Source: Clostridia bacterium UC5.1-1E11 (GTDB taxonomy: Bacteria > Bacillota > Clostridia > Oscillospirales > Acutalibacteraceae). From it: a DNA stretch of 40,104 bases. Numbering within the stretch: the stretch's first letter is position 1; every line of letters begins with the position of its first letter. The stretch covers positions 1-40,104 of the forward strand of contig BCAA01000021.1 in the NCBI GenBank assembly GCA_001305115.1, given 5' to 3'. Positions 30,241 to 38,560 of the stretch are shown piece after piece. Below the pieces are notes generated by a model. The model searched no databases. It was not told the origin of the DNA and saw only the letters and a list, made by a program, of their open reading frames with translations. The position numbers were made by a program, and so were the translations under genes.

Positions 30241-30271
30241 CCAATGTAAAAGGGAGCAAAAGGGAAGGAAT

Positions 30272-32155
30272 ATGGCTTTTTTACCAATTACAAACAAAGA
30301 AATGTTGGAACGTGGGTGGGATGCACCGGATTTTGTGTTGGTGACAGGTGACGCCTATGTGGATCACCCGACCTTTGGTACAGCGATCATTTCACGTCTG
30401 TTAGAGCACTATGGGTATCGGGTAGCGATTTTATCACAGCCGGATTGGCGAACGGATCGGGATTTTCAACGTTTTGGCAAGCCTAAATTGGCTTTTTTGG
30501 TGAATGCGGGAAATATTGATTCCATGGTGGCCCATTATACCGTGGCGCGAAATCGTCGGAAAACGGATGCTTATTCTCCGGGAAACCGGCCAGGGTTACG
30601 ACCGGATCGGGCGGTCACGGTTTATTCGCGCAAGTGCAAGGCAATCTATCCGGATGTACCGGTCATTATCGGCGGCCTGGAGGCTTCCCTGCGGCGGTTT
30701 GCCCACTATGATTACTGGGAGGACAAGATTCATCCCTCGGTTCTGGTGGATTCCGGTGCGGATCTGATCTCCTACGGGATGGGCGAAAAGCAAGCGCTGG
30801 AGATTGCCCAGCGATTGTTGGAGGGAGTCCCGGTTTCCAGCATCACAGACGTTCGCGGTACCTGTTACCTGGTACCGACGCATGAGTACCGTCCGGGACC
30901 AGCCGTGGAATGTCCCAGCTATGAACAAGTCTGTGCGGACAAACGCGCTTATGCGCTCTCCTGCCGGAAACAACAGGATGAACAGGATGCGGTGCGTGGA
31001 AAGCGGGTTATTCAGCGCCACGGGAATCAAATTCTTGTACAGAATCCACCGATGATGCCTCTTTCCCAGAAAGAGCTCGATGAAATCTATGAACTGCCCT
31101 ATGAACGAACATACCATCCTTGTTACGAATCCATGGGAGGAGTACCGGCGATTCAAGAGGTGGAATTTTCGATTACACACAACCGCGGATGTTTTGGGGC
31201 ATGTAATTTTTGTTCCATCGCTTTCCATCAGGGACGCGCCGTTACAACGCGAAGCGAGGCGTCCGTTTTGCGGGAGGCCAAGATTCTGACCCAAAACCCG
31301 CATTTTAAGGGGTATATCCACGACATAGGAGGACCGACCGCCAATTTCCGGGGACCGTCCTGTAAGAAGCAGGAAAAGGCTGGCCTTTGCCCGGGAAAAA
31401 AGTGTCTTGCTCCAAAGGCGTGCCCTGCATTGCAGGTTGACCATAGGGAATATCTTGAGCTATTGCGCAAGGTGCGTGCCCTGCCGGGCGTCAAAAAGGT
31501 ATTTATCCGCTCGGGCATTCGATTCGACTATTTAATGGAGGACCCGGACGACACCTTCTTTCGGGAACTGGTACAATACCATGTCAGTGGACAGCTCAAG
31601 GTTGCTCCGGAACACTGTACAGCGCGTGTCTTGGATTGCATGGGAAAACCACATATTGAGACCTATCTGGCTTTTCAAAAGCGCTTTTTTAAACTGACCA
31701 AGGAGATCGGAAAGGAGCAGTACCTGGTTCCCTATCTGATGTCTTCGCACCCTGGAAGTACCCTCAAGGATGCGGTGGAGCTGGCGCTTTTTATCAAAAG
31801 GAATCATCTGCGTCCAGAGCAGGTGCAGGATTTTTATCCCACACCGGGGACTATTTCTACATGTATGTTTTATACGGGCCTGGACCCATACACGATGAAG
31901 GAAGTCTATGTTCCGCGAAGCAGTAAAGAAAAGGCAATGCAGCGGGCTTTGATGCAATATTTTATCCCCAAAAACAAACCGTTGGTGTTAGAAGCGCTGA
32001 AATTGGCGGGGCGCACCGACCTGATTGGACGCGGGGAAAATTGTTTGGTATGGGGCCCTGTTCCGGAAGTTCCCCATGGGAAGAAGCAGGAACCGAAATA
32101 TGGAAAAAGGCCCCCGAAAAGGAAGTCTGGGTCCCGGCGTGGCGCGCACCGGTAA
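30272..32155 (+). CDS. YgiQ family radical SAM protein (UPF0313)
   Basis: The 627-residue protein has an N-terminal cobalamin-binding-like domain (about 1-250; VTGDAYVDHPTFGTAIISRL). The radical SAM core follows with the cluster motif CFGACNFC in ITHNRGCFGACNFCSIAFHQ, then DIGGPTANFRGPSC and a cysteine-rich insert (CKKQ..CPGKKCLAPKACPAL). PEHCTARVLDCMGKPHI and YLMSSHPGSTLKDAVELA are hallmarks of the YgiQ group. The tail is rich in Lys, Arg and Pro. The reaction is unknown. The start at 30272 has GGGAAGGA. An earlier ATG at 30203 lies inside the ftsK hairpin and is rejected. The next gene's ribosome site starts at this stop codon. Confidence 0.92.
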   Translation: MAFLPITNKEMLERGWDAPDFVLVTGDAYVDHPTFGTAIISRLLEHYGYRVAILSQPDWRTDRDFQRFGKPKLAFLVNAGNIDSMVAHYTVARNRRKTDAYSPGNRPGLRPDRAVTVYSRKCKAIYPDVPVIIGGLEASLRRFAHYDYWEDKIHPSVLVDSGADLISYGMGEKQALEIAQRLLEGVPVSSITDVRGTCYLVPTHEYRPGPAVECPSYEQVCADKRAYALSCRKQQDEQDAVRGKRVIQRHGNQILVQNPPMMPLSQKELDEIYELPYERTYHPCYESMGGVPAIQEVEFSITHNRGCFGACNFCSIAFHQGRAVTTRSEASVLREAKILTQNPHFKGYIHDIGGPTANFRGPSCKKQEKAGLCPGKKCLAPKACPALQVDHREYLELLRKVRALPGVKKVFIRSGIRFDYLMEDPDDTFFRELVQYHVSGQLKVAPEHCTARVLDCMGKPHIETYLAFQKRFFKLTKEIGKEQYLVPYLMSSHPGSTLKDAVELALFIKRNHLRPEQVQDFYPTPGTISTCMFYTGLDPYTMKEVYVPRSSKEKAMQRALMQYFIPKNKPLVLEALKLAGRTDLIGRGENCLVWGPVPEVPHGKKQEPKYGKRPPKRKSGSRRGAHR

Positions 32156-32167
32156 GGAGGGGGGCTT

Positions 32168-33085
32168 GTGCAGCAGAAACAGACGCTGTGGCGGCGATAT
32201 ATGCCTGTGCTGTTGTTTGTGCTCATCCTCGTAATCTTTTCCCTTCTTCCCTCCTCGCCCGCCGTATGGCGCGATGTACGCCGTGCCTGCGGTTTGGGAA
32301 CATTTTCAGATGCGGCGGATCGTGCGCCGTTTGCTTTTCATGTATTGGATGTCGGGAAGGCGGACAGCCTACTTTTGGAGTGTGCAGGCGAGGCCATGCT
32401 GGTGGATGGAGGGACCCCGGATCAGGGCGCTGGGGTTGTACAATATCTGAAGCGAAGAGGAATTTGTTCTCTGCGCTACGTGGTAAACACGCACCCGGAT
32501 GCGGATCACATTGGAGGCCTTCCGGAAGTCCTGAGGGCGTTTCCGGTGAAAACATATCTTTCACCGGAGCAATCTGCAGATACGGAGGAATACCGCCAAA
32601 CGCAGCAGGCGTTGCAAGAATGTGCTATTCCGGTTCAGCATCCACAGGCGGGAAGTGTCTTTTTTCTTGGAGATGCGGAGATACAAATTGTAGCGCCGCT
32701 GTCCATTGCAGAGGATACAAACAATAATTCCTTGGTTCTACGGATTGTGTACGGTGATACAGCCTTTTTGCTAATGGGCGACGCCGAGCTGGAAGAGGAG
32801 GCGTCCATCTTGGCGAGTGGTGTACAATTACAGGCGAATGTGCTCAAAGTGGGGCATCATGGAAGCGATACTTCTACGGGAAAGGCTTTGTTAGATGCCG
32901 TTCAGCCCGAATATGCAGCGATTTCGACTGCTTGGGATACCAGCCGCCTTCCGCGGGAGTCGGTGCTTCGCCGCTTACAAAGTATCGGTGCATCCTCCTT
33001 CCGTACAGACGTATGTGGGACACTGTTGTTTTTGAGTGATGGAAAAGCGGTTTGGGCTATGACGGAGAAAGAGTCTTGCGCTTGA
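32168..33085 (+). CDS. ComEC/Rec2-like metallo-beta-lactamase-fold protein
   Basis: The 305-residue protein has one N-terminal membrane segment (about 10-30; YMPVLLFVLILVIFSLLP) and a metallo-hydrolase domain like the C-terminal part of ComEC. VLDVGKADSLLLE is the first strand, NTHPDADHIGGL is the HxDxDH metal motif, LLMGDAE supplies the bridging aspartate, and VGHHGSDTSTG the later histidines. It lacks the ComEC competence membrane domain, so it is a stand-alone secreted or membrane-tethered hydrolase. The start is GTG after AAGGAGGGGGG, which itself overlaps the stop of the radical SAM gene. The following DUF3006 gene is its usual neighbour. Confidence 0.9.
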   Translation: MQQKQTLWRRYMPVLLFVLILVIFSLLPSSPAVWRDVRRACGLGTFSDAADRAPFAFHVLDVGKADSLLLECAGEAMLVDGGTPDQGAGVVQYLKRRGICSLRYVVNTHPDADHIGGLPEVLRAFPVKTYLSPEQSADTEEYRQTQQALQECAIPVQHPQAGSVFFLGDAEIQIVAPLSIAEDTNNNSLVLRIVYGDTAFLLMGDAELEEEASILASGVQLQANVLKVGHHGSDTSTGKALLDAVQPEYAAISTAWDTSRLPRESVLRRLQSIGASSFRTDVCGTLLFLSDGKAVWAMTEKESCA

Positions 33086-33135
33086 ACGGGCTTTCGTGTA
33101 TGATGAGAAGAATAGAAACAAGGGAGGAATCCATT

Positions 33136-33357
33136 ATGCGCATTTTGGTGATCGACCGTTTTGAAGGCGCCTATGCAATCTGTGAAGACAAAGATCAAAA
33201 GTTTTTTGCAATTGAGACCGGGGAGCTTCCTGCCGGAGCGGTGGAAGGTTCCGTTTTGGAGATCGACGAAGAGGGTACAATCCACATCAATGAAGAGAAG
33301 ACGGCAGCGCGCCGGTCAAAGATTAAAAAGCTACAGGACAAGCTTTGGAAAGAATAA
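33136..33357 (+). CDS. DUF3006 family small protein
   Basis: A 73-residue protein with MRILVIDRFEGAYAICEDKD at the start, then ELPAGAVEGSVLEIDEEG and a lysine/arginine-rich C-terminal helix. This is the DUF3006 pattern, a small beta barrel of unknown role that is often encoded next to ComEC-like hydrolases, as here. GGGAGGA lies eight bases before the ATG, which decides this start over longer in-frame options. It is the last gene of the operon and is followed by a terminator. Confidence 0.85.
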   Translation: MRILVIDRFEGAYAICEDKDQKFFAIETGELPAGAVEGSVLEIDEEGTIHINEEKTAARRSKIKKLQDKLWKE

Positions 33358-33418
33358 AATAGCCTAAAATATGCCTACGGATAAAAAGTCAATGTATTTT
33401 TCAAAAGAAGTATATGAA

Positions 33419-33471
33419 AAGGGGATACTCTATATCCGGCCGAATAGACCGTGATAGGGAGTGTCCCCCTT
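33419..33471 (+). terminator. Terminator after DUF3006 gene
   Basis: AAGGGGATACTC pairs with GAGTGTCCCCCTT around a 28-base loop and is followed by ATTTAT. The remaining gap to the next gene (33472-33690) has no supported feature. Confidence 0.6.
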
Positions 33472-33694
33472 ATTTATGCTTTTGCGAATAGAATGTAAGC
33501 AGAAGCTTTTGCAGATCGGTAGCCAGGAAGTGGCTGAACCGCTGCTTTGATCGAGAAAAACTGTTATTCATATCATCGGTGGATGCATGAAATGGTCCTA
33601 TTTTTATCGTAGACGATGCAATCGCCACTTTAAAATATTGTGCAAGTTAGATATGTGAATAAAGTTGACTTTGGAGAATATTCCCAATTTAGGA

Positions 33695-33723
33695 TTGTTT
33701 TACAGAGCGGGCTGTGCTATGAT
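33695..33723 (+). promoter_or_regulatory. Promoter of the cpsC-cpsD-like operon
   Basis: TTGTTT and TATGAT are 17 bp apart, with TG one base before the -10 box (extended -10). The predicted transcript begins near 33730. This supports the GTG at 33756 and not the TTG at 33726 as the start codon. Confidence 0.6.
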
Positions 33724-33755
33724 TTTTGTATCACTTTGAGAAAGAAGGCGGATTT

Positions 33756-34490
33756 GTGCACAAATGGACGGATTTCCCTTCGCTATTGTGGTTGCTCATT
33801 CGGAGCAGTCCGATTTGGCTTCTGTGTATGTTCCTTTGTGCTTGTGCGGCATATGGGTTTTCGGCTTATGTACTGACGCCTTCCTATACGTCATCTGCTA
33901 CCTTGTATATATACAATTCACAGGATACAGCCCGCGAATTGAATGCTGGCAATGTGGATACTTCCCGAAAACTGGTGGATACCTGTGCGGTGATTCTGCA
34001 AAGCGACCGGACCTTGGAACAGGTTTTGCGCCGGACAGGAGGCAAACAATCGTTGGAAGAGTTGCGTGGAATGCTCACTTTGGATTCAGTGGACCATACG
34101 GAAATTTTACGGATTTCGGTTACCTCTAAAGATCCGCAGCAGGCTGCTCTCCTGTGCAATACACTCGTGGCTTGTGCACCGTCGGAAATTCTGCGGGTAC
34201 TCCAAGCGGGCAATGTCAAGGTGGTCGATTCCGCATCTGTGCCGGAGAAACCCACTTCCCCGGACCTTGCAGTCAACACCATATTAGGGGGCCTGCTGGG
34301 ACTGGGGTGCTCTATTACGGCCATTCTGGTATGGAAGGCATTGGATGGACATATCCGAACCGCAAAGGATTTGGAAGAGTGCGGAGCACCTGTGCTTGCA
34401 GAAATCCCTCTTCCGGCTTGCTTGGGGGAGGTGACCATATGGTACGGGGTAGAAAACCAAAGCACTTTGAACAAGCGCCGCATTTGCTGA
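33756..34490 (+). CDS. Wzz/CpsC-like polysaccharide chain-length protein
   Basis: The protein of about 244 residues has two membrane segments (about 15-40, LLIRSSPIWLLCMFLCACAA; about 180-205, ILGGLLGLGCSITAILVWKA). They flank an external domain with LYIYNSQDT and ILQSDRTLEQVLRR, and the proline motif VPEKPTSP lies before the second segment, as in Wzz/CpsC/YveK. Such proteins act with a BY-kinase to control capsule or exopolysaccharide length. The start is GTG after AAGAAGGCGG. The frame overlaps the next gene by 52 bases. If the G5 run at 34424-34428 had one G less, it would end at TGA 34432-34434 just before that gene, the usual arrangement, so the last residues are doubtful. Confidence 0.8.
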   Translation: MHKWTDFPSLLWLLIRSSPIWLLCMFLCACAAYGFSAYVLTPSYTSSATLYIYNSQDTARELNAGNVDTSRKLVDTCAVILQSDRTLEQVLRRTGGKQSLEELRGMLTLDSVDHTEILRISVTSKDPQQAALLCNTLVACAPSEILRVLQAGNVKVVDSASVPEKPTSPDLAVNTILGGLLGLGCSITAILVWKALDGHIRTAKDLEECGAPVLAEIPLPACLGEVTIWYGVENQSTLNKRRIC

Positions 34491-35098
34491 CACAGTTCAG
34501 CCCGATCGAGCAATGGGAAGCCTATCGGACGCTATATGCGCGTCTGCTCGTTTCGCGCGGTTTGGAGGAACGCTGCTCGGTTGTGGTTTCCGGAGTGCCG
34601 TCTGCGTTTTTGCATGCGGTGGTCTGTACGAATTTGGCGATTGTGGCTTCCCGATCTGTACCGGTTCTCCTGGTGGATGCATGTCTGAAAAATCCACAGC
34701 TGCACTCCCTTTTACAGATCTCAAATGGTTGCGGTCTGTCGGAGGTCCTTCGGGGACAGAGAAAATGGGAGGATTGTGTCCAAAGAGAAGTCCTTCCCGG
34801 ACTAAATATCCTGTCTGCCGGATCGTGGTCCAAAGATGCGGCAGCTTACCTTCACACGGAACAGATGGAGGGATTGCTGCAAGAGGCGTGCCAATCCCAT
34901 GCCCTTGTCCTGGTAGATACCCCGCCGGTTTGTGATTCACCGGACGCCCTTCTAGTAGGACGGTATACGTCGGGAGTGTTGCTAGTTGTATGGAAAAATG
35001 TTGCAAAATGTGCAGATATTCAGCAAACTGTTTCAAGATTGAACGATGCATGCATCCCCATTTTAGGGAGCGTATTGGTATCCAAAACCAGGCGATAA
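34439..35098 (+). CDS. CpsD-like ATPase/BY-kinase homologue lacking Walker A
   Basis: The 219-residue protein aligns along its whole length with CpsD/YwqD tyrosine kinases: EAYRTLYARL near the start, Walker A' region VPVLLVDACLKNPQLHSLL, GLSEVLRGQRKWEDCV, PGLNILSAG and Walker B VLVDTPPVCDSPDALLV. However, the P-loop position, normally PGEGKST, reads SGVPSAFLHAVVCTNLA, with no Gly-Lys-Ser/Thr. The C-terminal tyrosine cluster is also missing. It is therefore probably unable to hydrolyse ATP in the usual way and may be a regulatory relic or partner of the CpsC-like protein. GGGGGAGGTGACC precedes the ATG at 34439. No glycosyltransferases are nearby. Confidence 0.78.
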   Translation: MVRGRKPKHFEQAPHLLTQFSPIEQWEAYRTLYARLLVSRGLEERCSVVVSGVPSAFLHAVVCTNLAIVASRSVPVLLVDACLKNPQLHSLLQISNGCGLSEVLRGQRKWEDCVQREVLPGLNILSAGSWSKDAAAYLHTEQMEGLLQEACQSHALVLVDTPPVCDSPDALLVGRYTSGVLLVVWKNVAKCADIQQTVSRLNDACIPILGSVLVSKTRR

Positions 35099-35207
35099 AG
35101 GGCAGTTTTACTTTACAGATCGTTTGATAGGCACCTTCTTTTACAGGGTGTATTTTCCTTTCGGAAAGAGAATACTATATCATAGAACAAAAAGGAGGAA
35201 CTTGCCG

Positions 35208-36672
35208 ATGTTTCAAAATACGGTTCACGGGGGAATGCATATATGGAAATCTGCTCAATGGCGAATGGGTGGAGTCCGACTCCGGAAAGCAGCTTGAAAT
35301 TCATTCCCCAGTAGACGGAAGCTTGATTGGGAAAATTCAGGCGATGACAAAGCAAGAGGTCGATGAGGCCATAAGAGATACCAAGATGCATGTGCGTACT
35401 TGGGCGGAAACACCCATCTATGAGCGTGCAGAGGTATTTTATCGCGCAGCAGATCTGTTGGAAGAGCGTGCGCAGGAAATTGCCGAGATTTTGACGATGG
35501 AAGTTGCAAAGGAAAAGAAATCGGCGCTTTCTGAAGTAACGCGTTCGGCAGACCTACTCCGTTACACGGCCGACATGGGAAAGAGCATGGAAGGGCAGGC
35601 GATCAGCGGCGAGAACTTCCCCGGCGGGTCCCGCCAAAAGCTCTCATTTGTTCGCCGGGTTCCCCTCGGGACCGTTTTGGCAATATCCCCGTTTAATTAT
35701 CCGGTGAATCTCTCCGTCTCCAAAATTGCTCCGGCGCTGATTGGCGGCAATACCGTTGTCTTAAAGCCGCCTACACAGGGGGCGATCAGTGCATTACATC
35801 TGGCAGAGGTCTTTCAGAGCGCGGGTTTACCCGGCGGTGTACTCAATACCGTAACTGGGCGCGGCAGTGAGATCGGGGATTACATCGTTACGCACGAAGG
35901 CATTGATTTTATCAATTTTACCGGAAGTACAGAAATTGGAAGGCACATTTCAAGCTTAGCACGCATGACCCCGCTTCTGCTGGAGCTCGGTGGCAAGGAT
36001 GCGGCGATTGTGCTGGAGGATGCGGATCTGGATTTCACAGCCAATACGATTGCCGACGGTGCATATGCCTATTCCGGCCAGAGGTGCACAGCAGTTAAGC
36101 GCGTGTTTGCAACCGATGCTGTGGCCGACCGATTGGTGGAGAAGCTCAAAATGCGTGTGGATAAGATGCAGGTGGGCGATCCCCGCAACGGCGCCATGAT
36201 TACTCCTTTGATTGATGAGAAGGCGGCTGCGTCCGCTATGGAGCTGATTGCAGAGGCTTTGGAGAAAGGCGCGACCTTGGTAACTGGCAACCGTCGGGAA
36301 AAGAATCTGGTATATCCAACTCTGCTGGATCATGTAACGGAAGATATGGAGGTTGCTTGGAAAGAGCCTTTTGCACCGATTCTGCCGATTATCCGGGTCA
36401 AAGATGTAGGCCAGGCAATCGAGTTGGCGAATCGTTCGGAATATGGTTTACAGTCCTCTGTTTTTACCAATGACATCAACCGAGCGTTTTCTATTGCAGA
36501 GCGGCTTGAGGTCGGCACTGTGCAGATCAATAACAAGACGGAGCGCGGTCCGGATCACTTCCCGTTCCTAGGGGTAAAAGCCAGCGGTATGGGTACACAA
36601 GGCGTACGGTATTCCATTGAGGCGATGACCCGTCCCAAGGCAATCACCGTCAATCTCCGCGAGGACTTTTAA
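35208..36672 (+). CDS. gapN: Non-phosphorylating NADP-dependent glyceraldehyde-3-phosphate dehydrogenase, N-terminus frameshifted
   Basis: It oxidises glyceraldehyde 3-phosphate directly to 3-phosphoglycerate and yields NADPH. Hallmarks are AISPFNYPVNLSVSKIAPAL, FTGSTEIGRHIS, LELGGKDAAIVLEDADLD (catalytic Glu), AYSGQRCTAVKRV (catalytic Cys), KEPFAPILPIIRV and NNKTERGPDHFPFLG. The continuous frame opens only at 35269 (GTG) with no ribosome site. ATG 35208 follows AAGGAGG and joins the main frame if the G5 run at 35229-35233 had four Gs, giving YGNLLNGEWVESDSGKQL. The repaired protein is 487 residues, near the known 475. Family identity rests on close similarity to streptococcal GapN. Other ALDH substrates are less likely. 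Confidence 0.9.
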
Positions 36673-36758
36673 TAAATATCAATACAGAGAAGTATCGAAT
36701 AATAGCGTATCGAAATCTCTTATACCAGTAGTGTCTTCCATAGAACTAGGAAATAGAG

Positions 36759-36988
36759 ATGATGGATATGCGGGATGAAGATTTTGGCTCTGTTCGGATG
36801 AAACTGGAAGAAGTGATTCAGTGGAGCGGCTTGAGTAAAAATAAAGTTGCCCAATTTTCTCAAACGCAAAGAGGGCAGTTAAATCATTGCTGTAAAATGT
36901 TTAACGTATTGATTTGGCCATTTTACCCCGTTTTTGTTATGCACGGGACTGCTAGGGAGTGAATCTTCTGGATCTGTTTCGCCGGTAA
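36759..36988 (+). pseudogene. Degraded XRE-type helix-turn-helix regulator
   Basis: MRDEDFGSVRMKLEEVIQWS, GLSKNKVAQFSQTQRGQLNH is the HTH of a small Cro/CI-like regulator. After 36894 the normal continuation RIDLAILPRFCYARDC lies in another frame and is interrupted by a TAA (before RIDL) and a TAG (after RDC), ending NLLDLFRR. A frameshift plus two nonsense changes make this a true pseudogene, unlike the homopolymer breaks elsewhere. Confidence 0.75.
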
Positions 36989-37004
36989 GGAAAGAATAAT
37001 ATGG

Positions 37005-37052
37005 CAAGCCTGTTGTGGAATGATGAAAAGCCTTCACGACAGGCTTGTTTTT
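37005..37052 (+). terminator. Terminator after the XRE pseudogene
   Basis: CAAGCCTGT and ACAGGCTTG form the base of a stem with further GTG/CAC pairing and are followed by TTTTTG. Confidence 0.85.
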
Positions 37053-37879
37053 GTATTTAGAGAGACAATTGTTTTGGAAGAAGGGAATGGACACTTTATA
37101 AAGAATGTTCTTTCGAGGTACTTTCAGAAGCTCACTCCGGTAGAAACGATTAAAAAGGGGATAGACTTTCTGTTGCATATTCGCTGTCAGACAGAACGCC
37201 GTCCCCAAAATGTCCAGCGGCGAAGTAGGGGGGCTCGCCGTATACCCTAGTAATTTTGCCGACGTACAGTAAATAACACCAAAAAATAGATGAAGTTTGA
37301 TTTAGCGCATGGAATATTTCTGCGATGCTCATGTCTGCATATCTGCTACGTTGTAACATCCGTGTGTTTGAAACCCCCGAAGCAGAAATAACTGTAAGTA
37401 TATTAGCAAGAGGGACACCCTACCTTTTGCGGAGACTGTCCCTATTAAAAATATTCATTAGTCAATTAGTGAGAGGAATCATCCGTCATTTTACAGCTGC
37501 CGTTTGATCACAGTTATCCCTATTACCAATATCCGTTTATTTATTTGTAATGGGGATATATCAAATGACAGTCCCCACCAAATTGCAGGGTATCCCTGTC
37601 ACTACTATGATTTTGTCGAATATGTACTTAGCTGTCGTTAATGCTTTATAGCGCTTATCGTTCGATTGTATTCGTCCTTTTCTACCGGCAAAGAATACAT
37701 TCGTACTTGACGTTTACCAGCACATCTTTTTACAACATAGTATATCGGGAAGAATTGTAAAACCGATTCTTGCCCTTTCCCGGGGATTGTAGTACCATGA
37801 GGAGGAAGAAAATCCGAAAAGCATCACAGAACCGTCACAGATCTGTGCGAAAATACAGATATTACAAGGAGGAGTGTTC
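37053..37879. other. Intergenic region without recognised gene
   Basis: About 830 bp holds only broken frames. Visible items are an AGGGACA/TGTCCCT pair (37409-37444), a possible promoter TTGCCC-N17-TACCAT (37770-37798), a direct repeat TCACAG-N5-TCACAG (37825-37841) and the palindrome CACAGATCTGTG (37837-37848), the last two just before the response-regulator gene. The rest may be decayed DNA. Confidence 0.5.
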
Positions 37880-38560
37880 ATGTATCGTATTTTAGTGGTG
37901 GACGACGAGGAGAAGATCCGCGCGCTGATCCGTAAATATGCGGAATTTGAAGGCCATACCGTTCGTGAGGCGGCGGATGGGATGGAAGCTGTCCACATTT
38001 GTCGCGAGCATCCGGACGATTTTGATATGATTATTATGGATGTGATGATGCCGGAACTGGATGGCTTTTCCGCTGTACGCGAAATTCGAAAGTACAGTGC
38101 AACACCCGTGTTGATGCTGTCTGCACGCGGTGAAGAATACGACAAGATTCACGGCTTCGAATTGGGCATCGACGATTATGTGGTCAAGCCTTTTTCTCCA
38201 AAAGAACTGATGATGCGTATCAATGCTATTATGAAACGTGCAAAGCCCACTGTAGACCAACCAAAGAAGGACCAGGTGAGTTTCGAGGGACTAAATATCG
38301 ACTTTACAGGCCGCATTGTCACGATTGACGGGGAAAAGGTGGATCTGTCTCCCAAAGAATATGACTTGCTTTTTTATTTTGCAAAAAATCGCAACATTGC
38401 GTTGACCAGAGAAAATTTAATTACAAATGTCTGGGGCTATGATTTTTATGGAGACGACCGCACCTTGGATACACACATTAAGCTTCTGCGCAAGAGCCTT
38501 AAGCAATACAGTAAATTTATTGTCACATTGAGGGGAGTGGGCTATCGGTTTGAGGCTTGA
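37880..38560 (+). CDS. OmpR/PhoB-family response regulator
   Basis: The 226-residue two-component regulator has a receiver domain (1-120) with acidic D8-D9, phospho-acceptor D54 in IIMDVMMPE, S81 and K103 in DDYVVKPF. The C-terminal winged helix (about 130-226) has LSPKEYDLLFYFAKN, WGYDFYGDDRTLDTHIKLLR and the end GVGYRFEA, typical of OmpR/PhoB. ATG 37880 with AAGGAGGAG is chosen over the GTG six bases upstream. It overlaps the kinase gene by 11 bases, so the two are translationally coupled. Repeats before the gene suggest autoregulation. The stimulus is unknown. Confidence 0.95.
   Translation: MYRILVVDDEEKIRALIRKYAEFEGHTVREAADGMEAVHICREHPDDFDMIIMDVMMPELDGFSAVREIRKYSATPVLMLSARGEEYDKIHGFELGIDDYVVKPFSPKELMMRINAIMKRAKPTVDQPKKDQVSFEGLNIDFTGRIVTIDGEKVDLSPKEYDLLFYFAKNRNIALTRENLITNVWGYDFYGDDRTLDTHIKLLRKSLKQYSKFIVTLRGVGYRFEA

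Noticed and set aside
30203..30271. Upstream in-frame start of the radical SAM gene
   Set aside because: It lies inside the ftsK hairpin and lacks a ribosome site. The ATG at 30272 has GGGAAGGA.
37150..37359. Minus-strand ORF of 69 codons (GEPPYFAAGHFGD region)
   Set aside because: It has an open frame and fair composition, but no ribosome site or recognised family, so I left it in the unexplained intergenic region.
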